Origin: an uncultured Mycoplasma sp.
GTDB taxonomy: Bacteria > Bacillota_I > Bacilli_A > Mycoplasmatales > Metamycoplasmataceae
DNA length: 7,170 nucleotides
Assembly: GCA_949284615.1 (NCBI GenBank)
Contig: CASDWL010000049.1
Location: forward strand, 1 to 7,170
Direction of reading: 5' to 3'
The first letter of the stretch is position 1. Each line of letters opens with the position of its first letter. A model generated the notes under the pieces. It searched no databases, had not been told where the DNA came from, and was given only the letters and a program-made list of their open reading frames with translations. Below, one piece after another: positions 1-5,861 of the stretch. Position numbers and translations under genes: made by a program.

Positions 1-12
1 GTCAACTAAATC

Positions 13-34
13 AACACATTACTGATGTGTTTTT
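13..34 (+). terminator. Rho-independent terminator of an upstream + strand gene
   Basis: A 7-bp perfect stem (AACACAT at 13-19, ATGTGTT at 25-31) encloses a 5-base loop and runs directly into a T run (30-34). The T-rich side lies on the + strand, so it should end a + strand transcript entering from the left. A TAA at 7-9 could be the last codon of that gene, but too little of it is present to name it. Confidence 0.6.
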
Positions 35-76
35 AGTTTTCTATATAATAATTCTTAGTGTTGCGATTGTAATTAC

Positions 77-106
77 AAAAAAGAAACTCATTATTAAAAT
101 GAGTTT
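77..106 (-). terminator. Terminator of the small minus-strand gene (possibly bidirectional)
   Basis: A 9-bp perfect stem (AAACTCATT at 84-92, AATGAGTTT at 98-106) has a 5-base loop. On the minus strand it is followed by C and six Ts (83 down to 77), and it lies about 20 bases beyond the stop codon of the minus-strand gene at 127-405. On the + strand two more Ts follow the stem, so it could also back up the terminator at 13-34. This is the usual arrangement between convergent genes. Confidence 0.65.
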
Positions 107-126
107 TTATTTATTGATTAAACTAT

Positions 127-405
127 TTAAAATATTATTTGAGGACCAGAAGATTCTTCTTCAAATACTGAATCTCATTTCAATCTTATTTGTCCATCTT
201 TTCCAATTTCGACTTCACCTTTTTTGACTTGGTCCATTTTGGCAATAATTTTATTTTTTATAATTGTTGTTGAAATATCATCTGCGACATTTACTATAGA
301 TCCCATTCCAGAAATTATGGAAGGGATAATATCACTTAAACCAAATCCAGCACTTATTGCTTTTTGCTCTGCTAAAGTCATAGGTTCAAAACCTTCTATT
401 TTCAT
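127..405 (-). CDS. Unrecognised small protein with a possible double-glycine-type leader
   Basis: This is a 92-residue protein that I do not recognise. The start is the ATG at 405-403, five bases after an AAAGGAG ribosome-binding site (417-411). A GTG two codons upstream lies against that site and is unlikely. The TGA at 177-175 is read as Trp77; without that, 16 C-terminal residues would be lost. What can be seen: a charged N-terminus (MKIEGFEPMTLAEQKAISAG), then a Gly/Ser/Ile-rich, moderately hydrophobic stretch (about residues 20-40, FGLSDIIPSIISGMG), a Lys-rich middle (about 50-70) and an acidic tail ending in PQIIF. Residues 9-20 have the spacing of a double-glycine leader (hydrophobic -12, Ser/Thr -11, Glu -8, Ile -4, Ala-Gly at -2/-1). 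No transporter, peptidase or immunity gene lies beside it. The gene stands alone with its own terminator. That it is a real gene is likely from the start signals and the terminator; a secreted-peptide role is only a hypothesis. Confidence 0.72.
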
Positions 406-443
406 ATTCACTCCTTTTATATTGAAATTAAATAAACAATAAA

Positions 444-449
444 TTTATA
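444..449 (-). promoter_or_regulatory. Candidate -10 box for the small minus-strand gene
   Basis: TATAAA on the minus strand lies about 40 bases upstream of the start codon, which would give a 5' UTR of roughly 30 bases ahead of the AAAGGAG site at 411-417. No convincing -35 box is visible, and the surrounding bases are so AT-rich that other hexamers nearby are almost as good. Confidence 0.25.
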
Positions 450-527
450 TACATATATTAATTATTAAACCTAACATTGAATCAATTAGAAATAAAAGGT
501 TTTTGGCATTATTAATTATATCAAATT

Positions 528-1871
528 TTACATTTTTAAATTACCAAAAGTTCTTGGAAAAGGAATTGCATCTCTAATGTTTTCAACTCCTGCAATATAC
601 ATTACCAATCTTTCAAAACCAATTCCAAATCCTGCAGATCCTGCATCTCCAAATTTTCTTAAATCTAAATATCATTGCATTTCTTTTTCTGAAATATTGT
701 AATATTTCATTCTTTCGATTAGTTTTTTATGATCAACTTCTCTTTGAGAACCACCTATTAATTCTCCTACCCCTGGAACTAGTAAATCAAAAGCTGCAAC
801 TGTTTTATTATCATCATTTAAATACATATAAAATGCCTTAAATTCTTTTGGATAATTAATAATTGCAACAGGCGATTTAAAATAAATATCTGTTAAATAT
901 TTTTCATGCTCTGTTGCTAAATCTAATCCAAATTCAATTTTATTATCTTCAAACTTAACATTAGCTTTTTTTAATATATCAATTGCATCTTTATATTCAA
1001 CAATTTTTAAGTCAGAATTCAAAAAAGAATTTAATTGTTTAATTAAATTATTATTTGATTTTTCATCTAAAAAAGCAAATTCTTTAGGGTGTTTTTCCAA
1101 TGTATTTTTAATTACACTTTTTAATAAATTATTGGCTAATTCAATGATTTGGAATAAATTATAAAAAGCTACTTCGGGTTCTATCATTCAAAATTCTGCT
1201 GCATGTCTTTTTGTATTAGATTTTTCTGCTCTAAATGTTGGACCAAATGTATAAATTTTATTAAAACCTGTAGCATAAGCTTCTCCATGTAATTGTCCAG
1301 TTACGGCTAATGTGGCTTTTTTTGAAAAAAACATCTCTTTATTTTCATCATCTACAACAAATTGCTCTCCTGCACCTTCACCATCATTTGAAGTAATAAT
1401 AGGAGTGTGTATATATATAAAATCATTTTTATTAAAAAAACTGTGAATTTCTTGAGCTAATGTTGAACGAATTAACATTATAGCTTTTAAATAATTTGTT
1501 CTATGTCTTACATGCGGAATTTCTCTTAAAGTTTCTAAATTAATTTCTTGCCTTTGTATTGGATAATTGTCATCTGTAGGAGCAAGATTTTTAGCCTCAA
1601 AAGCCTTAATTTCACATGGTTGAGGTGCTTGAGGTGTTAATTTGAATTTTCCTTTTATTTCAATTGCAGAACCTATTTTTCATTTTGCAATTTCTTCCAA
1701 ATCAAAATTCTCACAACTTAAAACAATTTGGATATTTTCAATGGTAGAACCATCATTTAAAGATATAAATCTAATTTTTGTATTACCTCTATTGGAATTT
1801 ATTCATCCTTTTACTAAAATATCATCATTATCCTGATATTTTTTCATAATATTTTTAAAAGCTATTTCCAT
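528..1871 (-). CDS. asnS: Asparaginyl-tRNA synthetase (AsnRS)
   Basis: This cytoplasmic class IIb aminoacyl-tRNA synthetase joins Asn to tRNA-Asn using ATP. It has 447 residues, close to the usual length of about 450-465. The start ATG (1871-1869) follows an AAAGGAG site (1884-1878) with six bases between. The N-terminal OB-fold anticodon-binding domain covers about residues 17-100. The catalytic domain follows, with motif 2 around residues 214-228 ([16 protein letters not shown], including the AEF signature) and motif 3 around 414-440 ([15 protein letters not shown], then DAIPFPR). Four in-frame TGA codons give Trp23, Trp64, Trp228 and Trp400. Trp228 sits at the edge of motif 2 and Trp400 just before the C-terminal motif, which is strong evidence that UGA is a sense codon. 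AspRS and LysRS share the fold, but the motif 2 and motif 3 sequences match AsnRS. The gene is transcribed divergently from dnaX. Confidence 0.97.
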
Positions 1872-1896
1872 GTAAAACTCCTTTTAACAATAAATA

Positions 1897-1902
1897 ATTA
1901 TA
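1897..1902 (-). promoter_or_regulatory. -10 box of the asnS promoter
   Basis: A perfect TATAAT reads on the minus strand at 1902-1897. This puts the start of transcription near 1890 and leaves a short leader of about 20 bases carrying the AAAGGAG site. The -35 position is not conserved (TATTAA at 17-base spacing). That is common in mycoplasma promoters, where the -10 box often carries most of the signal. Confidence 0.5.
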
Positions 1903-1907
1903 AAAAA

Positions 1908-1933
1908 ATTGTTTATTATTTAATATAAACAAT
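1908..1933. repeat. 9-bp inverted repeat between the divergent asnS and dnaX genes
   Basis: ATTGTTTAT (1908-1916) and ATAAACAAT (1925-1933) are perfect inverted copies separated by eight bases. The repeat lies immediately upstream of the asnS -10 box and upstream of the candidate dnaX -10 box, where a dimeric DNA-binding protein could affect both promoters. No T run follows on either strand, so it is not an ordinary terminator. A chance origin cannot be excluded in DNA this AT-rich, but the two G/C pairs at matching positions are in its favour. Confidence 0.5.
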
Positions 1934-1941
1934 ATATTAAA

Positions 1942-1950
1942 TGATAAAAT
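1942..1950 (+). promoter_or_regulatory. Candidate extended -10 promoter for dnaX
   Basis: TGATAAAAT fits an extended -10 element (TG, one base, then TAAAAT). The expected transcription start is around 1956-1958, only two to four bases before the dnaX ATG at 1960, which would give an almost leaderless mRNA. A competing -10 is TATATT (1933-1938) with TTGTTT (1909-1914) as a -35 at 18-base spacing; that would leave a leader of about 15 bases. Either way no Shine-Dalgarno sequence precedes the ATG. Confidence 0.35.
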
Positions 1951-1959
1951 AAAAAAATT

Positions 1960-4185
1960 ATGAATTATAAAGCTTTTTATCGTACATATAGACCAACAAG
2001 TTTTGATGAAGTTGTAGGTCAAGATCATATTGTTAAATCTTTAGTTAATTTAATTAAAATGGATAAAATCTTTCATGGTTATTTATTTTCAGGACCAAGA
2101 GGAACTGGGAAAACTTCTATTGCCAAAATTTTTGCAAATGCTATTAATTGTATTCATTCAAATAATAAAGAAGAAATTTGTGCTAGATGTAAGGAAAATG
2201 CAAATAAATCTTTAGATATTATTGAAATTGATGCAGCATCTAATAATAGTGTTAATGATGTAAGAATGATTAGAGAGCAAGTTGAATTTGCTCCAACTAA
2301 TAGTCCTTATAAAATTTATATTATTGATGAGGTGCATATGTTATCAAAAGGAGCATTTAATGCTTTATTGATGACTTTAGAAGAACCACCAAAACATGTT
2401 ATTTTTATTTTAGCAACAACAGATCCTGATAAAATTCCTGATACTATATTATCACGTGTTCAAAAATATAATTTTAAAAGAATAAATAAAAAAGTAATTG
2501 AGAGACAACTAAAGTATATTTTTGATAAGGAAAATGTTTCATATGATGAAGATTCTATAGAAATGATTGCTGATTTAGCAAATGGTTCTTTGCGTGATGC
2601 TTTATCAATTGCGGATCAAATTAATGCTTATTCTAATTCCAATATTATTTTCCAAAATATTATAGATATATTTGGTTTAAGTACAATTGAATCACAAGTT
2701 CATTTAGTAAATTTACTTGCCAGAAAACAAGTTGCAAAAGCATTAGAATATTTTGACCTATTAGTTGATAATGGAATTGATATATCAAAATTTATTGTTT
2801 CACTAATTAATCTTTTAAAAGATTATTTAGTTTATCAAAATACAAATAATGTAAATCTTATTAATTTAAAAGATTCTAAAATTTTAAATTCAATAATTTT
2901 AAAATCTGAAGTTGTTTATAAAATTTTAGATGTTTTAATTAATTTATTGGAAAATGTTAAATATTCAGATATTCCTCAACAATTATTTCAATTAGCTATC
3001 ATAAAAATTTGTTCTTTTGAAGGAAGTAATGTTGATATTGAAAAGAAAGATATATATGATACTAGAGATTTATCAACATCATCAAATACAATTAATCAAT
3101 TAGAAATTAATGCTAAAAATGCTAATGTTGATATTTCAACAAGTGAATATAGAGATATTACTGATGAATATTTTGCTTCTCCAAATTTAGATCAATTAAA
3201 AAATACAACTCCTTTAGAAACTAATGAACAAATTGTTCCTAATGTGGTATTGCCAAATAAAGAACATGAAACCAGAACAGTTTTAGCAGATTTTTCAAAT
3301 CAAAAAATAGCTTTTGAATTTAATGACATGGCAAATGATAATGAAATTTTTAATGAAAATAGCAGCAATAAAAAATCAGATGATTTTTATGATGAAATTA
3401 ATAAAACATCACTATTAAATGTTAGAGATGAAACAAATGAAAATATTATTGATAAAACAACCGAATTATTAAATATATCACATGAACAGGATGGAAATAA
3501 TCAAGAAATTAATGAATCTTTATTAAGAGATTATGACACAAATAAACAAATATTTGATACAAATGAATTTTTTGTAGATAAATCAAAAGCAAGTGAAAAT
3601 AATAATATAAATGAAAATCTAGAAAATGAAACAAAGGAATTTCATTTTGAGAAAAATGAACAAAAAAATGATATTTCTCTTAAAACAAATCAATCAAGAA
3701 ATTTATCTCAACAAAAAATAATTAATTTATTTCTTTTAGCGAAAAAAGATACATTTGATATTTTTAAAAAGAAATTAGAAAATGCAAGTTGTGATGTAAC
3801 TGAAGAATATAGTGTTTATTATGTACTTATAAAAGAAGTCAAGTTCATTTGCTCTTCAAATGACTTTATATTAGTTTCTTCTGAAGAAGATTGAGTTATT
3901 GAGGATATTAATAGTAAATATAATGAACCTAAATTTAGAGAATTTATTTCTAAATATTTTGGAAATAACATTCATTTCTTTGCTATTAAGAAAGAAGATT
4001 ATGTTGTATCAAAAGAATTATTAAAAGAATTGAAAAAAAACAAAAAGACCCCTAAACCAACTTCACTTGAAATTGTTGATCATTCATCTTTTTTACAAAA
4101 AAATAATGAGAATTCCTTGCTAAATGATGTTGAATCAAAATCTAAAGCATTATTTGGTAATATATTTTCTTGAAAAAAAGAATAA
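1960..4185 (+). CDS. dnaX: DNA polymerase III subunit tau (clamp-loader ATPase)
   Basis: DnaX is the AAA+ motor that, with delta and delta', loads the beta clamp at the replication fork. The protein has 741 residues. TGA codons at 3892 and 4171 encode Trp645 and Trp738, and the gene ends at TAA 4183-4185. Visible motifs: N-terminal family signature YRTYRPTSFDEVVGQ (7-21), Walker A GPRGTGKT (45-52), Walker B IIDEVH (121-126), sensor 1 ATTD (152-155), arginine-finger region LSRVQ (164-168) and sensor 2 GSLRDAL (209-215). The zinc module keeps Cys64, Cys74 and Cys77, but no fourth Cys follows, and the usual SRC motif reads SRV. Residues of about 370-590 are a long Asn/Glu/Lys-rich, low-complexity linker, followed by a conserved C-terminal domain. 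No ribosome-binding site precedes the ATG, but the conserved N-terminus fixes the start. It is the first gene of dnaX-ybaB-recR-tmk. Confidence 0.97.
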
Positions 4186-4197
4186 AAAGGAGTAAAT

Positions 4198-4485
4198 ATG
4201 GATTTTAATAAAATGTTGCAACAAGCAAATAAAATGAAGCAAGAATTAGATAGAAAAGAAAAAGAATTTGATGAGCAAGTGTTTACATATCAAAAACAAG
4301 GAATTAAATTAACAATTTTAGGTTCATTAAAAATTAAAGAAATTGATATTGATGAGGCTCTTATTGATCCTGAAGATAAAGAAACTTTACAAGATATGAT
4401 TATCATTATTTTTAATGAAGCATTAGAAGAAATTAGTGCCAAAAGAAAATCAATTACTAATTCATTGGGCAAAGGAATGTTTTAA
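4198..4485 (+). CDS. ybaB: Nucleoid-associated protein of the YbaB/EbfC family
   Basis: Members of this family are small dimeric proteins that bind DNA and are usually encoded between dnaX and recR. The protein has 95 residues, slightly shorter than the usual 100-110. An N-terminal coiled-coil helix (residues 1-27, MLQQANKMKQELDRKEKEF) leads into a beta-rich core with the family pattern of VKI-type strands (about 32-50, GIKLTILGSLKIKEIDID). The conserved LIDPEDKETLQDMI segment follows (about 55-68), then a C-terminal helix. The glycine-rich C-terminal tail found in many members is reduced to GKGMF. The start has an AAAAGGAG site five bases upstream (4185-4192). The stop codon overlaps the recR start (TAATG), and the last codons, AAAGGA, supply the recR ribosome-binding site. 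The precise role in mycoplasmas is not known; family and position make the assignment secure. Confidence 0.93.
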   Translation: MDFNKMLQQANKMKQELDRKEKEFDEQVFTYQKQGIKLTILGSLKIKEIDIDEALIDPEDKETLQDMIIIIFNEALEEISAKRKSITNSLGKGMF

Positions 4486-5081
4486 TGCTACCTTTGGAAT
4501 TTGATTCTCTTATAGAGATCATTAAAAAAATTCCTTCTATATCTAATAAACAAGCACATAAAATTGCAAAATTTATTATTAATCAAGACAAAACAAATAT
4601 AGAAAAACAATGAAATTTATTTTTTCAAAATTTATTAAAAATCAATAAGTGTTCAATTTGTTCTTATTATACAACTGAAAAATTATGCAATATTTGTTTG
4701 TCACCAAATCGTGAAAATAAAATTATGATTATTGAAAATATAGACCAAATTCAAAAATATGAAGATTGAAAAATTTATCAAGGCAAGTATTATTTAGCAC
4801 CTATATTATTTAATGAAAAATTAATATATATTCAAGATAATAATTTTGATTCAGAATCTTTTGTTAATTATGTTAATCAATTTGATGAAATTATTATTGG
4901 GATAAGTCCTCATCAACAAGGAATATTAACTATTAATTATCTATTAGATATTTTAAAAAAGAAAAACATTTTAATTAAAGTTTCACAATTAGCAATCGGG
5001 ATTCCCTTTGGAGCTTCAATGGATTATATTGATCAATTAACAATGTCTTATGCTATAAAAAATAGAAAGGATATTGAATAA
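4485..5081 (+). CDS. recR: Recombination mediator protein RecR
   Basis: RecR works with RecO (and RecF where present) to load RecA onto single-stranded DNA at gaps. The protein has 198 residues, the usual length. The ATG at 4485 overlaps the ybaB stop; AAAGGA at 4471-4476, inside ybaB, is the ribosome-binding site. Domains: a helix-hairpin-helix at about residues 8-33 (IIKKIPSISNKQAHKIAKF); a four-cysteine zinc finger with Cys56, Cys59, Cys68 and Cys71 (C-x2-C-x8-C-x2-C); a Toprim domain at about 78-165; and the C-terminal segment LAIGIPFGASMDYIDQLTMS (169-188) matching the family's conserved end. TGA codons encode Trp43 and Trp95, so a standard-code reading would break this gene. The Toprim core is unusually divergent: the normal N-P-x-x-E-G-E-A-T motif reads SPHQQGILT, and the loop after the YxGxYxx motif is rewritten. 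The stop overlaps the tmk start, suggesting translational coupling. Confidence 0.93.
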
Positions 5082-5713
5082 TGTTTATTACTTTTGAAGG
5101 AATAGATGGTAGTGGCAAATCAACATGTATTCAAAAATTAAAAGAATTTATCAATTCAAATTTAGATTCTAATAAATTTGTTTTTACAAGAGAGCCTGGT
5201 GGAACAAATTTAAAAGAGTGTGAAGAAATTAGAAAATTAGTTTTAGATAAAAACAATCAAATTGACGCTATGACCGAAATGCTTTTATATTTAGCTTCTC
5301 GAAAAATGCATGTAGATAAATTAATTAAACCTCAAATTGATAATAAAAAAATTGTATTATCAGATCGTTTTTTTGATTCTTCATTTGCATATCAAGGCGG
5401 AGGAAGAAAATTAGGTATTGATTTAGTTGAAGAAGTAAATCTAAAAGTTTTAAATAATTTTATGCCTGATTATACTTTCTATTTTCAAATTGATTTTGCA
5501 ACAGCTCAAAAGAGAATGAATATAAATAATAAAAAATTAGATCGTTTAGATCAAGAAAATGAAATTTTTTTCAAAGAAACTATTAAAGCTTATGATTATT
5601 TATCATCAAAATATAGCAATAGATATATTGTGATAGATGCTACAAAAAATATAGAAGAAGTATTCAAAAAAGTTTTAATAGAATTTAAAAAAATCATTAA
5701 TTTTTCATGTTAA
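5081..5713 (+). CDS. tmk: Thymidylate kinase (dTMP kinase)
   Basis: The enzyme phosphorylates dTMP to dTDP with ATP in the cytoplasm, a required step to dTTP from both salvage and synthesis. It has 210 residues, typical of the family. Motifs: P-loop GIDGSGKST (7-15); the dTMP-contacting REPGGT (37-42); the DRFFDSSFAYQGGGR segment (95-109) with the conserved Asp-Arg pair; and a LID region around 145-160 ending in LDRLDQEN. The ATG shares its A with the recR stop codon, and AAAGGA (5066-5071) lies nine bases upstream. In many Firmicutes tmk is followed by holB; here it is followed instead by the infC leader. A candidate infC promoter overlaps its stop codon. Confidence 0.97.
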   Translation: MFITFEGIDGSGKSTCIQKLKEFINSNLDSNKFVFTREPGGTNLKECEEIRKLVLDKNNQIDAMTEMLLYLASRKMHVDKLIKPQIDNKKIVLSDRFFDSSFAYQGGGRKLGIDLVEEVNLKVLNNFMPDYTFYFQIDFATAQKRMNINNKKLDRLDQENEIFFKETIKAYDYLSSKYSNRYIVIDATKNIEEVFKKVLIEFKKIINFSC

Positions 5714-5716
5714 AAT
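5708..5716 (+). promoter_or_regulatory. Candidate extended -10 promoter for the infC operon
   Basis: TGTTAAAAT (TG, one base, TAAAAT) overlaps the tmk stop codon and would start transcription near 5722-5724, at the head of the structured leader. It has the same form as the candidate dnaX element TGATAAAAT. No -35 box is visible. Read-through from tmk is also possible, because no clear terminator separates the two operons. Confidence 0.4.
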
Positions 5717-5721
5717 AAAGG

Positions 5722-5846
5722 AGCAATTGAAAATGTTGCAGAAAGTAGAATTTTTTCTCACCTGATTGTAATAATACTTTGGGTTTAGCTACAACAAAAA
5801 TATTTACTTTCTTTTTAAATAATTTTGTTATTTAAATAAAATATTC
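5722..5846 (+). promoter_or_regulatory. Structured 5' leader of infC-rpmI-rplT, probable L20-responsive leader
   Basis: About 125 untranslated bases lie between tmk and the infC ribosome-binding site. Seen: TGTTG (5734-5738) can pair with CAACA (5792-5796), and inside it AAAGTA (5742-5747) with TACTTT (5775-5780). The same AAAGTA block can instead take part in a 10-bp helix, 5740-5749 with 5803-5812 (one G-U pair), whose 3' arm ends in CTTTTT like a terminator. A third hairpin of nine A-T pairs (TTTAAATAA 5814-5822, TTATTTAAA 5828-5836) sits just before the ribosome-binding site. Known: in Firmicutes this operon is repressed by L20 binding its leader. The blocks TTCTCACCTGAT (5755-5766) and TTTGGGTTTA (5778-5787) resemble, from memory, conserved parts of that leader. 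Inferred: L20, encoded by the third gene, selects between the exclusive pairings. Confidence 0.65.
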
Positions 5847-5861
5847 AAGGAGATTATCATT
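5847..5861 (+). promoter_or_regulatory. Ribosome-binding site and AUU start codon of infC
   Basis: AAGGAG (5847-5852) is followed after six bases by ATT (5859-5861). The infC frame is open back to 5823 and contains no ATG or GTG between there and the conserved region; the only other usual start, TTG at 5940, has no ribosome-binding site and would remove part of the N-terminal domain. ATT at 5853 and ATC at 5856 are also in frame but too close to the site. AUU initiation is a known feature of infC, because IF3 itself rejects non-standard starts and so limits its own synthesis. Confidence 0.85.

Noticed and set aside
224..442. + strand open frame across 224-442
   Set aside because: It is antisense to the small minus-strand gene, has no ribosome-binding site, and reads as a hydrophobic translation typical of the complement of AT-rich coding DNA.
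467..502. AAACCT (467-472) and AGGTTT (497-502) as a terminator for asnS
   Set aside because: The stem is only six pairs around a 24-base loop, and on the minus strand it is followed by AATAATTAAT rather than a T run. The small palindrome inside (ATTGAATCAAT) does not rescue it.
4035..4055. Slippery heptamer A AAA AAC in frame in dnaX, with a -1 shift leading to TAA four codons later, as a possible tau/gamma switch
   Set aside because: The shortened product would be about 698 residues, losing only the last 43, unlike the true gamma form, which lacks whole C-terminal domains. No stimulatory stem-loop or internal ribosome-binding site is evident, and A runs are common in this AT-rich gene.
3892..4185. 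Apparent premature stop in dnaX at 3892-3894, suggesting a pseudogene or split gene
   Set aside because: The TGA is Trp645 under the mollicute code; the frame stays open with a conserved C-terminal domain to TAA at 4183-4185.
4290..4472. Minus-strand open frame inside ybaB
   Set aside because: It is a shadow of a well-supported family member on the opposite strand, with no start signals of its own.
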